Source: a virus. Taken from it: a stretch of 43,506 nt of DNA. A program made the translations under genes and the position numbers. Below are positions 31,183 to 39,106 of this stretch, piece after piece. The stretch spans positions 1 to 43,506 of IMG/VR virus record IMGVR_UViG_3300012354_000004; one strand, written 5' to 3'. The notes below the pieces were generated by a model. It was not told where the DNA came from. It did not search any database and worked only from the letters and a program-made list of their open reading frames with translations. Numbering within the stretch: position 1 is the stretch's first letter; each line of letters opens with the position of its first letter.

Positions 31183-32832
31183 ATGCTCACATTAAGAGAC
31201 TATCAAACTGAGGCTATAGAGAAAGTGATGTGTTCCTGGCAAGAAGATCCATCAGGCAGTGAGCTGCTTGTACTCGCAACAGGCGCTGGAAAAACAATCA
31301 TTTTTTCAGAAATAGCCAGACGGCTGGCAGAACAGGGCATCTTGACGCTTATTCTTGCTCACAGGGATGACTTATTAGATCAAGCGATAGAAAAATATCA
31401 CAATATCAAGCCAGAAGCGATTGTAGGTAAGGTGAAGGGAACCATAAATGAGCTGGGTGGCGAAGTCACTGTAGTCTCTGTGGCCTCTGCCAGAAGCCCA
31501 AAACGGATTAAGCAGATGCAGCAATTCAACTATGGACTCATCGTCGTAGATGAGGCTCACCACGTCGCCGCTACATCATACCAGACCGTGTTACAGGCAT
31601 TCCCACAGGCGTTTGTATTGTACGTGACAGCTACTCCAGACCGATTGGATAATAAACCTATTATTGAGAAGCCTGCACTCTACACAAAGGGAATTATTGA
31701 TCTGGTAAAGATGAAATATCTCTGCACACCACGTGCTATTGCTATCAAGACTGAAGTAAGCCTGGATGAAATAAAAACGACGGCAGGCGATTTCAATGAG
31801 AGAGAACTGAGTGACGCGGTAGATACTCCTGCCAGGAATAAACGAATTGTTGATGCCTATCAAGAGCACGCTCACACTATGCCAGCAATCGCGTTCTGTG
31901 TGACGGTACAACATGCAGAGAGTCTGGCCTATACTTTCAATGATTTCGGAATACCCGCTGCTGTAGTCACTGGAAAAACATCAGCGGATGATCGCAAACA
32001 AATGTACTCAGATCTCAGGAATGGCGTCATTAAGATTCTAGTAAGTATACAGGTACTCACAGAAGGCTTTGACGAGCCGTGTGTGAGTTGCATTATCATG
32101 GCGCGCCCTACTAAATCGCGCGCGCTCTATGTCCAGTGTGTAGGACGTGGCGCCCGGCTGTTTCCTGGCAAAGAACACTTTCTTGTATTGGACATCACCG
32201 ACAACTGTTTGAAACATCGTTTGACGCCACACAATTTAAACAAGGCATTGGATTTGAAACTTCAGGATAACGAAACTATTGAAGAAGCTGAGGAACGCGA
32301 GAAAGAGGAGCACGAAAAAGAAGCCCAGATCAGACGGTTGAAAGAGAAGCGCAAAGAAGATCTGGCTGTCGATCTCCTGCAAAAGTTCGATTGGAAACTA
32401 CGTGCCAGCGATGGCGCGTATATTCTGGAGTTTGGCAAAGGACACAGAATGGCGCTCAAGCCAGAACATAGTGATAGGTGGAATCCATTCGACATTCCTG
32501 AGTATAGCGTGTGGGCACGACTAGCAGGAGCTGCTGACATTCAAAAATGGAGTACGGCCAATATGCCACTGGTTGAGGCGTTACAATTCGCTGAAGCTCG
32601 GGTGCTCAAAATACAAGACGAGCCGTACGCGGTGAAATTATGGGATGCAAATGCGCATTGGCGCAACCAGCCAGTAGATCCGAATAGCAAGCAGGCAGAA
32701 ATGGCCGGGTGGATGCGCATAGAGATTGTAGAGGGAATGACGAAAGGCCAGCTTTCAGCATTGATCGATCAGAAGAAACGTGAAAGAGAAGAACGGAAAC
32801 AGCAGCGGAAATTGTCACCGCTCAAGAGATAA
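31183..32832 (+). CDS. Superfamily 2 DEAD/DEAH-type helicase
   Basis: A protein of 549 residues preceded by GAGGTAG. Motif I is ATGAGKT (32-38), motif II DEAH (123-126), motif III TAT (149-151), and motif VI QCVGRGARLF around 315. The second RecA domain is complete (VLTEGFDEPCVSCIIMARPT). A charged linker (about 365-395) and a C-terminal domain follow. It resembles UvsW/RAD25-like ATP-dependent DNA helicases found in phage replication and repair sets. It is the only plus-strand gene in the early region and has its own promoter and terminator. Confidence 0.92.
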   Translation: MLTLRDYQTEAIEKVMCSWQEDPSGSELLVLATGAGKTIIFSEIARRLAEQGILTLILAHRDDLLDQAIEKYHNIKPEAIVGKVKGTINELGGEVTVVSVASARSPKRIKQMQQFNYGLIVVDEAHHVAATSYQTVLQAFPQAFVLYVTATPDRLDNKPIIEKPALYTKGIIDLVKMKYLCTPRAIAIKTEVSLDEIKTTAGDFNERELSDAVDTPARNKRIVDAYQEHAHTMPAIAFCVTVQHAESLAYTFNDFGIPAAVVTGKTSADDRKQMYSDLRNGVIKILVSIQVLTEGFDEPCVSCIIMARPTKSRALYVQCVGRGARLFPGKEHFLVLDITDNCLKHRLTPHNLNKALDLKLQDNETIEEAEEREKEEHEKEAQIRRLKEKRKEDLAVDLLQKFDWKLRASDGAYILEFGKGHRMALKPEHSDRWNPFDIPEYSVWARLAGAADIQKWSTANMPLVEALQFAEARVLKIQDEPYAVKLWDANAHWRNQPVDPNSKQAEMAGWMRIEIVEGMTKGQLSALIDQKKREREERKQQRKLSPLKR

Positions 32833-32848
32833 AAAACAAAAGAAAAAG

Positions 32849-32876
32849 AGCCTGGCAGATGGTGAGTTGCCAGGCT
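32849..32876. terminator. Terminator after the helicase gene
   Basis: AGCCTGGCA (32849-32857) pairs with TGCCAGGCT (32868-32876) around a 10-base loop. An A-rich stretch lies before it and TCTTCTTTACT after it, so it can act on both strands between convergent genes. Confidence 0.75.
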
Positions 32877-32882
32877 TCTTCT

Positions 32883-33182
32883 TTACTCTTCGCGCCAACG
32901 CTTTCCTGGCCTTCCAGTCTTTTCCTCCGGCCACGTGGTCAAGTCTGGCACTTCATGTAACTCACTGCGTATAACAAATTCAGCCGTACATTCCATAGCA
33001 ATCACCTTACGCACGACGTGATACGCAAAATCGTAGGCACGACGGGCGATGATCTGCTCACAAGCATCACTCCATGCATCGTAGGCGGCAGATAGTTCAT
33101 CGTCCTCTGGTTCGATTGGCAACTCATCCCACAGCAATTTTGCAAAACCAGCGAACTGTGTATCACGTGGATCTGTGCTCAT
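32883..33182 (-). CDS. Unknown acidic protein
   Basis: A protein of 99 residues whose start overlaps the stop of the DNA-binding gene upstream (ATGA at 33182). It is acidic and helical (LLWDELPIEPEDDELSAAYD, ARRAYDFAYHVVRKVIAMEC). No motif is recognised. Confidence 0.6.
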   Translation of the reverse strand: MSTDPRDTQFAGFAKLLWDELPIEPEDDELSAAYDAWSDACEQIIARRAYDFAYHVVRKVIAMECTAEFVIRSELHEVPDLTTWPEEKTGRPGKRWREE

Positions 33183-33436
33183 TGCTTTTTCTCCCCGTCT
33201 TTAATGAGCCCGCGTCGGCGCGCTTCGAATGGCCTTCTTACCATCAGAATCGCGTTCAAATCTGCCTTGCTGATATAGGCTTCACGTCCGTCTCGTATGC
33301 GGACATCATGTCCTATTTCATCTTCATATTTCTTGACGACTAGTTGCGTTTGCGTCCGTGAGTAGCCGAGATAATTGGCAGCCTCACCCATATCTAGATA
33401 CTCCTGGCCATTAATCTCTTTTGTCACTGTGATCAT
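33179..33436 (-). CDS. MerR/excisionase-like DNA-binding protein
   Basis: A protein of 85 residues from the ATG at 33436, set by GAGGGAGT. Residues 10-65 (QEYLDMGEAANYLGYSRTQT, DVRIRDGREAYISKADLN) form a helix-turn-helix with wing. The same block, with QEYLSLSEATQAIGWTRATV and RNKKTYLKACDV, opens the regulator at 38596. It has a promoter at 33508-33537 and is coupled to the next gene. Confidence 0.72.
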   Translation of the reverse strand: MITVTKEINGQEYLDMGEAANYLGYSRTQTQLVVKKYEDEIGHDVRIRDGREAYISKADLNAILMVRRPFEARRRGLIKDGEKKQ

Positions 33437-33507
33437 AGACTCCCTCTTTCTTTTCATCCTGGCCATCTGTACATACTTTAATAGCTATGCACAGATGTTA
33501 CTATTCT

Positions 33508-33537
33508 AGTATATATGATAACGTGCATAAAAGTAAA
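33508..33537 (-). promoter_or_regulatory. Promoter for the 33436 gene
   Basis: On the minus strand TTTACT (33532-33537), an 18-base spacer and TATACT (33508-33513). The spacer holds a half-site, ACGTTATC, like the ACGTTAAC palindromes at the other early promoters. Confidence 0.55.
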
Positions 33538-33554
33538 CACACACTCCTGTGACG

Positions 33555-35060
33555 CTATTCTGAGAACGCTTCTTCAGCAACATGTGCTTTCGCATACTGT
33601 CGATCCCGTATCAGTTGCCGCATTGCTACCTCTTTTGCTATGCGCTCCCGCTCTGCTTTATCCGTCAAAAAAGCTACATGGTCTTGCAGGGTGTAGCCAG
33701 GCGCATCGCGTGCGATCGTGCATGGCGCGAAGACATCAGCTATTTTGTCAACAGTCTGAGCAAACTGTGTGAGAGGATCGGTCGAGACAGGAATAGGTGG
33801 CTGGGCCAGGGCATACATCGCCTGCTCTATCGTTTGCTGGCCCTGATAGTGTTTCTCACAGCAGGGTGTGCCCTTGTCGGTATAGTGCGCTACAATAGCG
33901 CTACAAATGCAGCATACGGGGTCTGGCTCCTGTGTCACTACAGTGACGATATCTTGAGAGCTATTTTTTGCAGGAGGCTTTGTTATCCTTCCTATAGCGT
34001 TTTTTATGCCATTGCGTACCCATGCCAGAACTTCGACTTCATCATAGCTCATAAGCATCTCGTTTACATCGTTGCTTGGCACAGTAGACCAGCGAATACA
34101 ATTTTGAATTGCCACTGTCCACCATCTCGCAGACAAATTTCCATCTTCATCATTGTCGAATGACTGAAGTACAAACGGCGCGTATTGGATTGCTGCCTGA
34201 ATACGTAGCGATCGACAGCCTTTTGTGCCATCTGTTGAAACAGGCGTGATTAAATCGCCTGCCACCTGCTCTATTGAAATCGCGTCAAGGAAACTTTCAG
34301 TCATAATCACAGGTTTACTTGTTGTGATTTTATCCTCATTCAGCAGACATTCTTTTGAGCCAGCAATTTGGCCGCGTTTGTACTCAGGCAAGAGTTGGGC
34401 AAGAGGGCGGTACATCGACAACTTCCAGATTTTGCCGTCGGGCCCGAAATGCGGAAAAAAGAGACCATCAGGAATCCTCACACGGCCCTTTGCCCATTGA
34501 TCGGATGTCAACATGTCCTCAGTCAGCCCCCATTTTTCGAATGGTGTCTCAATCCATCTCCCGTCTTTGAGCGGAACATAGCCTATCTTCTTCGCTAACA
34601 TGGTCTCAATAGTGATGCCTCTACCTAAGAGGTATTCACGATAGGCTGTACCACTTTTACTATGCAAGGCTTTCATAGCAGCATACATGAAGTCTTCTGC
34701 TGTTTGTTGCCATGCTGCACAGGGAGCGGGATTGGTGCCCAGTGGCGAAGGCGTCCCTTTGTAGTATTCGTGTTCACCTGGCAAGATGCCAAGTTCCTGA
34801 CAGGCGTCCATGAAAGACATGCCCTCGTAGTCCTTCAGGAATTGGATTGCATCACCCTTTGCGTAGCAACCGCGATTGCGACACCAATAATGTGGCCTGC
34901 TAGAAGAGTGAGGCCAGACGTGGAAACGATCCACGCCGCCACACCAGGGACAGTTACCCCAATATTCACCTCCGTCGGTAGAAGCTTTGCGAATAAGACG
35001 TACTGGAGAACGTTGTTCTATGAGAGAGATTAGGTCAATGATGGTTTCATTCTTTTGCAT
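33555..35060 (-). CDS. DNA primase with CHC2-type zinc finger and Toprim domain
   Basis: A protein of 501 residues. The zinc-binding domain uses Cys37, Cys40, Cys60 and Cys65 (CPWCGG, YWCRNRGC). A linker with EYLLGRGITIETM follows. The Toprim core has Glu255 (VIMTESFLDA) and Asp302/Asp304 (QSFDNDEDG). It makes RNA primers for replication. The C-terminal third lacks a helicase domain; instead it has an extra Cys group (CCICSAIVAHYTDKGTPCC, about 384-405). The replicative partner may be the DUF3987-like protein upstream. Confidence 0.87.
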   Translation of the reverse strand: MQKNETIIDLISLIEQRSPVRLIRKASTDGGEYWGNCPWCGGVDRFHVWPHSSSRPHYWCRNRGCYAKGDAIQFLKDYEGMSFMDACQELGILPGEHEYYKGTPSPLGTNPAPCAAWQQTAEDFMYAAMKALHSKSGTAYREYLLGRGITIETMLAKKIGYVPLKDGRWIETPFEKWGLTEDMLTSDQWAKGRVRIPDGLFFPHFGPDGKIWKLSMYRPLAQLLPEYKRGQIAGSKECLLNEDKITTSKPVIMTESFLDAISIEQVAGDLITPVSTDGTKGCRSLRIQAAIQYAPFVLQSFDNDEDGNLSARWWTVAIQNCIRWSTVPSNDVNEMLMSYDEVEVLAWVRNGIKNAIGRITKPPAKNSSQDIVTVVTQEPDPVCCICSAIVAHYTDKGTPCCEKHYQGQQTIEQAMYALAQPPIPVSTDPLTQFAQTVDKIADVFAPCTIARDAPGYTLQDHVAFLTDKAERERIAKEVAMRQLIRDRQYAKAHVAEEAFSE

Positions 35061-35972
35061 CTATGCTGCCTCTCTTTGCATAATTAGTCTGCCTATAAAT
35101 TCAGCAACCTGCAGAACAACTGCATTACCTAACGTTCTAAGTCTGTCCACCCTATTGGAAATCCCATTAGCCACTCTACCCACTCTGGGTTCAGTTGCCC
35201 ACTGGCCTGTCCCTGTGCTGCAATTTCGCGCAAAGGACGAGAGTTCTTGTCCTGCGTTTCCTCTGAAGACTTCCCTGAACGCCAATCGCTCGCGATTGGC
35301 GTTGGCCATTTGTTGCCGATCGCCATTCTGGCCAGCGAAGGGCGAACATTCTTGCTGCCAGGCGAGCGGTTCGAGCTGCCACCTGTTGCATCCGTCCCTA
35401 ACGGCGTTGGATACATCACCTGGTGTGTGAGGTTGGTAGTAAATCCGCTCTGTATCCTTGCACTCTTGCTGTCCGCCACTTGCGGGGTACGCCACAATGA
35501 AAATGCGTTCTCTAAGGTGCGGCGCGCCAACGGATGCCGCTGATATAATTGTCCATTCCGCATCATACCCGCTCGTGGCCAGATCCCCGAGAACTCTATC
35601 AAGTCCCCTGTGAACGAGAGCTGCGACGTTCTCCACAAGAACATAGCGAGGTCGTAATTCGCAAATGAGACGGTAGAACTCGGACCATAGCCCACTGCGT
35701 TCCCCTGTAATGCCTGCTCGTTTTCCGGCACTGCTGATGTCCTGGCAAGGGAATCCTCCAGCGATAAGATCGACTCGCTCAAGCGGGGTAACTCCTCGGA
35801 TATCTCCAAACCTGGCAGTACTGGGCCAATGTTTTGCAAGAACTTTCGACGCATACTCATCGTTTTCTATCTGCCACCGGCATTGCATGCCAGCCCTTTC
35901 TAGTCCCAGATCTATCCCTCCAATGCCCGAGAAAAGACTACCAAAAGTTAACGTTGTTTCATTGCTGATCAT
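35061..35972 (-). CDS. DNA (cytosine-5) methyltransferase
   Basis: A protein of 303 residues; the ATG at 35972 follows GGAG, and a TTG at 35990 is an alternative. Motif I is FGSLFSGIGGIDLGLERAG, motif IV GGFPCQDIS with the catalytic Cys, motif VI LVENV, motif VIII HLRERIFIVAYP, and motif X VDRLRTLGNAVVLQVAEFIG. The short variable region fits a phage orphan enzyme that protects against host restriction; no cognate endonuclease is seen. Its stop abuts the primase start. A second long gene lies inside it in another frame. Confidence 0.95.
   Translation of the reverse strand: MISNETTLTFGSLFSGIGGIDLGLERAGMQCRWQIENDEYASKVLAKHWPSTARFGDIRGVTPLERVDLIAGGFPCQDISSAGKRAGITGERSGLWSEFYRLICELRPRYVLVENVAALVHRGLDRVLGDLATSGYDAEWTIISAASVGAPHLRERIFIVAYPASGGQQECKDTERIYYQPHTPGDVSNAVRDGCNRWQLEPLAWQQECSPFAGQNGDRQQMANANRERLAFREVFRGNAGQELSSFARNCSTGTGQWATEPRVGRVANGISNRVDRLRTLGNAVVLQVAEFIGRLIMQREAA
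35129..35860 (-). CDS. Overprinted phage protein inside the methyltransferase gene
   Basis: An open frame of 243 codons on the same strand as the methyltransferase, shifted by one base. Its product carries motifs that I recall from separate proteins encoded with phage cytosine methyltransferases: IWPRAGMMRNGQLYQRHPL, FSLWRTPQVADSKSA, NKWPTPIASDWRSG, and LNPEWVEWLMGFPIGWTDLE at the C-terminus. Such order and conservation are not expected of a chance shadow frame. No strong ribosome site is seen at 35860. The function is unknown, perhaps DNA modification or target choice. Confidence 0.65.
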   Translation of the reverse strand: MSMRRKFLQNIGPVLPGLEISEELPRLSESILSLEDSLARTSAVPENEQALQGNAVGYGPSSTVSFANYDLAMFLWRTSQLSFTGDLIEFSGIWPRAGMMRNGQLYQRHPLARRTLENAFSLWRTPQVADSKSARIQSGFTTNLTHQVMYPTPLGTDATGGSSNRSPGSKNVRPSLARMAIGNKWPTPIASDWRSGKSSEETQDKNSRPLREIAAQGQASGQLNPEWVEWLMGFPIGWTDLER

Positions 35973-35976
35973 CGGG

Positions 35977-37446
35977 TTACATCTCCTCAATCAAACTATA
36001 TTTGCTACCTTGCCTGCCTTTGACTTCTTCTACAACGCCGTCGCGGGCAAGGCTGGAAAGGTACACTTTCAAATCTTTGCTTTCCTTGCGTAAGTACCTC
36101 GCTATGTCGCGAGCTGAAGGCGTACGGTTGTTGCGGTCTGCTAGATGCTTCATCGTTTCGATAATGCGCTCTTCCATCGTCTGTTGTTGCTCTTTGCCGG
36201 GTGTATTTACCTGCGCATAAAACTGATGCAAGCTGTAACGCCATGATTCCGCGACTTCCTGGGCCAGCGCCCAATGGTGCAATGAAATGGTATTTTCACC
36301 AGATACAGAGGCTATCAGCGTGGCTACACGCATGGCCTTTGTTGAGAGTCTGTCATAACTGCCGTCTAAGTCTTCATTCGGGCGGCCTACTATCATGGCT
36401 TTTAGTGCAGACCTGTAGCGTTTCCAGGCTTCATACGCCACGTCAGAGACGCGAATGCAGGTTTCTTTGCGCTCTTCTAGAACGGTTGTGATATGACGCC
36501 CGGTAGGCTTATCTTTTTCATCCTTCTCTGCTTCTATATCGATACGTGGGCTACCTAACCGCTCATGCCAATGACGTAATGCCTGGGCAAGAGAGCCCGG
36601 GACTGGCAACTTTCCTAATTTAAAGGGCTCGTCTATGTACGTATCGGGCGGTGGTGTCACGAAGATGAATCGAGCCCAGAATCCATCGGACCAAAATTCA
36701 CTGCCACGCTTCGCGTTGTCTCGCACACTCGAAATGGTCATATTCCCGATCATCGATAAGTAGGGAGCAATGATCGCTTCACTTGAGCGTGAAATGGTTG
36801 TGTTGCGGTACTTATCTGGTGAACCATCGAACGTCAATAGCAAGTCGGCGTAGCTGGCCATCGTGCTATTTTGTTTCAGCATCCCTTTCACGAATTTCCC
36901 AAATTCGTCATTAATCCATCCAAGTTGACCAGGGACAGCCAGGCGTAACTTCCATTCTTCCTGCTCAAGATAGGGCAGCGAACCATAATCTTTCGGTACC
37001 CACCCGGCCATATCTGACATCAGTTTCTCGGGTGTAGTTCTATCCGCACCTAACATCCAATCCAGACCAGCGGCTTTTAAGACTTTACTACCTACCCTGG
37101 CAGTGGTTGTTTTCGCGTACAGGCTCGTCCTGGCTGCCAGGGCAATATAGAGCGGGGTATATTGTTGCTCTACAAAATCAGCATAGATACGCCTGCCTGC
37201 TATTGTCGAGAGCACCCACCAGAAACATGCATCGTGAAAACCTTCGTAGCCTTCAGGGCTGAGCAAACGAGAATACGCTTTGTACTCTTCCCTGAGTGGC
37301 AATACGCCGCTTGTGAAGCCAGCAGGGAATGCAATAGGCCCGGGCAAGGGGGGCATGTCTATGTCTCTTACAGAAGTTGTAGCAGGCGTGTCATGCTCTG
37401 TTGGTGTCGTGCCCAGGCTTTCATTTCTAATCGCATAGAGTACCAT
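35977..37446 (-). CDS. DUF3987-like replication protein with C-terminal winged-helix-like domain
   Basis: A protein of 489 residues. The core (about 50-400) resembles DUF3987-type phage and plasmid proteins (FHDACFWWVLSTIAGRRIYA, ARTSLYAKTTTARVGSKVL, GQLGWINDEFGKFVKGML, DGFWARFIFVTPPP), thought to be primase-helicase partners. Residues 425-489 (ERIIETMKHLADRNNRTPSA, RDIARYLRKESKDLKVYLSS) are a separate domain that recurs in the regulator at 38596. It lies directly upstream of the methyltransferase and primase. A replication role is likely, but the enzymatic activity is not certain. Confidence 0.75.
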   Translation of the reverse strand: MVLYAIRNESLGTTPTEHDTPATTSVRDIDMPPLPGPIAFPAGFTSGVLPLREEYKAYSRLLSPEGYEGFHDACFWWVLSTIAGRRIYADFVEQQYTPLYIALAARTSLYAKTTTARVGSKVLKAAGLDWMLGADRTTPEKLMSDMAGWVPKDYGSLPYLEQEEWKLRLAVPGQLGWINDEFGKFVKGMLKQNSTMASYADLLLTFDGSPDKYRNTTISRSSEAIIAPYLSMIGNMTISSVRDNAKRGSEFWSDGFWARFIFVTPPPDTYIDEPFKLGKLPVPGSLAQALRHWHERLGSPRIDIEAEKDEKDKPTGRHITTVLEERKETCIRVSDVAYEAWKRYRSALKAMIVGRPNEDLDGSYDRLSTKAMRVATLIASVSGENTISLHHWALAQEVAESWRYSLHQFYAQVNTPGKEQQQTMEERIIETMKHLADRNNRTPSARDIARYLRKESKDLKVYLSSLARDGVVEEVKGRQGSKYSLIEEM

Positions 37447-37452
37447 GACAAC

Positions 37453-37959
37453 CTACTTTCCACTGGATAGGCAACAACGAACTTCAATCTCTATCGAGGG
37501 ACTTCCTGATGTCGCTACATCCTTGTAGACATGAAGAGCGACAACACGATTGTCATTCCAGTTACGAGCACAACCAACATCAGCCAGGAAGACAAAATGC
37601 TTGAAAAGCGCGTCTAGGATGATTTTATCTGGACCATCGATATCTCGCTGCCAGAGGGTACGCAAATGCAATTTTAAGGTGACATCGAACGGAACCTTTT
37701 CTCTTGACTCGGAGATTGCTTCAAAGACGCGTCGATCAAACTTTTTGATGTTCGTCTGATCACGGAAATACCATGCTGCTTGCAAGAGAAACTGACGAGC
37801 AGCGGGTGTATGGAGTAAGGTACCGTGTCCATTCTCATCAATTCCAGGCATATAGGATTCATTGATGCCCGGGACTATCAGTGGCAACTCTGCATGGAAA
37901 AACGGATTTAAGGGAGATGGTACTTGAGGAAGGACGTTTGTTACTGATTGCATGTACAT
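37453..37959 (-). CDS. RusA-like Holliday junction resolvase
   Basis: A protein of 168 residues. It has the RusA layout: VPGINESY near the N-terminus, a middle strand-helix region, and the metal-binding acidic cluster QRDIDGPDKIILDALFKHFV followed by NWNDNRVVALHVYKDV. These enzymes cut four-way junctions made during replication and recombination. It is the first gene of the minus-strand replication operon, under the promoter at 38160-38188. Confidence 0.82.
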   Translation of the reverse strand: MYMQSVTNVLPQVPSPLNPFFHAELPLIVPGINESYMPGIDENGHGTLLHTPAARQFLLQAAWYFRDQTNIKKFDRRVFEAISESREKVPFDVTLKLHLRTLWQRDIDGPDKIILDALFKHFVFLADVGCARNWNDNRVVALHVYKDVATSGSPSIEIEVRCCLSSGK

Positions 37960-38159
37960 CGTTCTTTCGCTAAAAGGATGCTGTAAGGATGCTGTCTAAA
38001 ATGTGCGCGTATGATATCTACCTTTTTTCTGTTTGCCTAGTAGCAATATCTCTACATGATATATCTTTGCCAGGCAAGGAAACAAGCTCTTTCATTCCAT
38101 GTATCGTTCGGTTGTGAATTGGTTGAGATTTTTATATTTTTATTCATCCGCACTTACAT

Positions 38160-38188
38160 ATATTACTACATACGTTAACGCATGTCAA
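38160..38188 (-). promoter_or_regulatory. Promoter of the replication operon
   Basis: On the minus strand TTGACA (38183-38188), a 17-base spacer, and TAATAT (38160-38165). The spacer contains GCGTTAACGT, matching the ACGTTAACGT operators at 27107 and 27127, so the two promoters are probably controlled by one repressor. Confidence 0.7.
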
Positions 38189-38222
38189 TGACAATTCATA
38201 TCTTCCCTGGCAAGGGGTAGCA

Positions 38223-38489
38223 CTTGTACGGACAACAGTACTATTTGTTATTTGCACGTCAGCTGTCAATGTGTCACAGTTTCGAGTTGTCACACCTACA
38301 TAGAATCTATGACAACTCAAAACAATTATCATATCTATATAATAATATATATAATAATATAATAATATATAATATTATACCTCTTTTGTCTTGTACGGAC
38401 AACAGTATGTATATCCCTTGCCCTGGAATGAGTTGTCATATACTTCACTTCCCTGTGACAACTCAAAACTGTGACACATTGACAACTCA
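38223..38489. other. Candidate replication origin in a 636-base gene-free region
   Basis: No gene is seen from 37960 to 38595. The centre, 38321-38380, is 56 of 60 A/T. Around it are an 18-bp exact direct repeat (38223-38240 and 38390-38407, starting CTTGTACGGACA), a 31-bp inverted repeat with one mismatch (38264-38294 and 38454-38484), and five TGACAACTC elements (38284, 38310, 38429, 38456, 38480; two inverted). Iteron-like repeats beside an unwinding-prone AT stretch, next to the replication operon, suggest ori. Confidence 0.65.
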
Positions 38490-38515
38490 GCTCAAATATT
38501 CCCTTGCCTGGGGAA

Positions 38516-38544
38516 TTGACACAACTTGCCTAGCATGATATAAT
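38516..38544 (+). promoter_or_regulatory. Consensus promoter of the 38596 regulator operon
   Basis: TTGACA (38516-38521), a 17-base spacer and TATAAT (38539-38544), a perfect sigma70 match. A TTCCCTTGCC-type palindrome ends one base before the -35 box. Confidence 0.85.
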
Positions 38545-38595
38545 CATAACAGGTAGAAACGCGTAAGCAACAAGTAAACACAGTGGAGATTACTC

Positions 38596-39042
38596 ATGAA
38601 TGAACAAATTGAGGAACAAGAGTATCTGTCTTTAAGTGAAGCTACTCAAGCCATTGGATGGACACGTGCAACTGTGGAGATATGGGTAAAGGAGTTAGGA
38701 ATAGAAAAACATACGTTCCTGCGTAACAAAAAGACCTATCTTAAAGCCTGCGATGTAGCACAACTTAAAGAAATTAAGGAGAAGCCTTGGAAGGCTGGGG
38801 AGAAAAAAGAAACGCCGTCTGAATCGTCTGAACCGTCTGAGAGAATTATAACTGAGAGAATTATACAGGTCATGAAACGGTTAGTCAGCAAGGGAAATAC
38901 TACTCCCTCAGCTAGAGATATTGCAAAGTATATGCACGAGCACAGTGAAGATATTAAACCATATCTTGTTTCCCTTGCCAGGGATGGAAGTATTCAATCA
39001 TTCGATGGTAGACAAGCACCGAGATACATCTTAAAAGAATGA
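38596..39042 (+). CDS. Mosaic DNA-binding regulator
   Basis: A protein of 148 residues preceded by GTGGAGAT. Residues 8-65 form a MerR/excisionase-like domain akin to the protein at 33179-33436. After a linker, residues 85-148 (ERIIQVMKRLVSKGNTTPSA, RDIAKYMHEHSEDIKPYLVS, LARDG, GRQ) match the last 65 residues of the DUF3987-like protein. It thus joins the DNA-binding ends of two other phage proteins. It probably binds the origin/control region upstream and may regulate replication or the terminase gene. Confidence 0.75.
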   Translation: MNEQIEEQEYLSLSEATQAIGWTRATVEIWVKELGIEKHTFLRNKKTYLKACDVAQLKEIKEKPWKAGEKKETPSESSEPSERIITERIIQVMKRLVSKGNTTPSARDIAKYMHEHSEDIKPYLVSLARDGSIQSFDGRQAPRYILKE

Positions 39043-39067
39043 TATTCCTTTGCCCTAGACAGTACTG

Positions 39068-39102
39068 GTATACTCCTGCCAGGAAACGAAACAGGAGTAT
39101 AC
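39068..39102 (+). promoter_or_regulatory. Inverted repeat covering -10-like box and ribosome site of the terS candidate
   Basis: GTATACTCCTG (39068-39078) and CAGGAGTATAC (39092-39102) are exact reverse complements. The left arm contains CTGGTATACT, the same -10 context as three early promoters, and the right arm contains AGGAG ahead of ATG 39107. If transcription begins upstream, the mRNA hairpin would hide the ribosome site. Confidence 0.6.
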
Positions 39103-39106
39103 TTCC

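Larger units (their letters stand above)
38067..39084. repeat. Family of TTCCCTTGCC-type near-palindromes
   Basis: Seven elements share a TTGCC/GGCAA core, most in the form TTCCCTTGCCwGGGA. They lie at 38067-38077, 38203-38217, 38414-38427, 38499-38515, 38970-38985, 39045-39058 and 39074-39084. They surround the origin-like region and both promoters of the plus-strand block, so they look like sites for one regulator. Confidence 0.6.
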
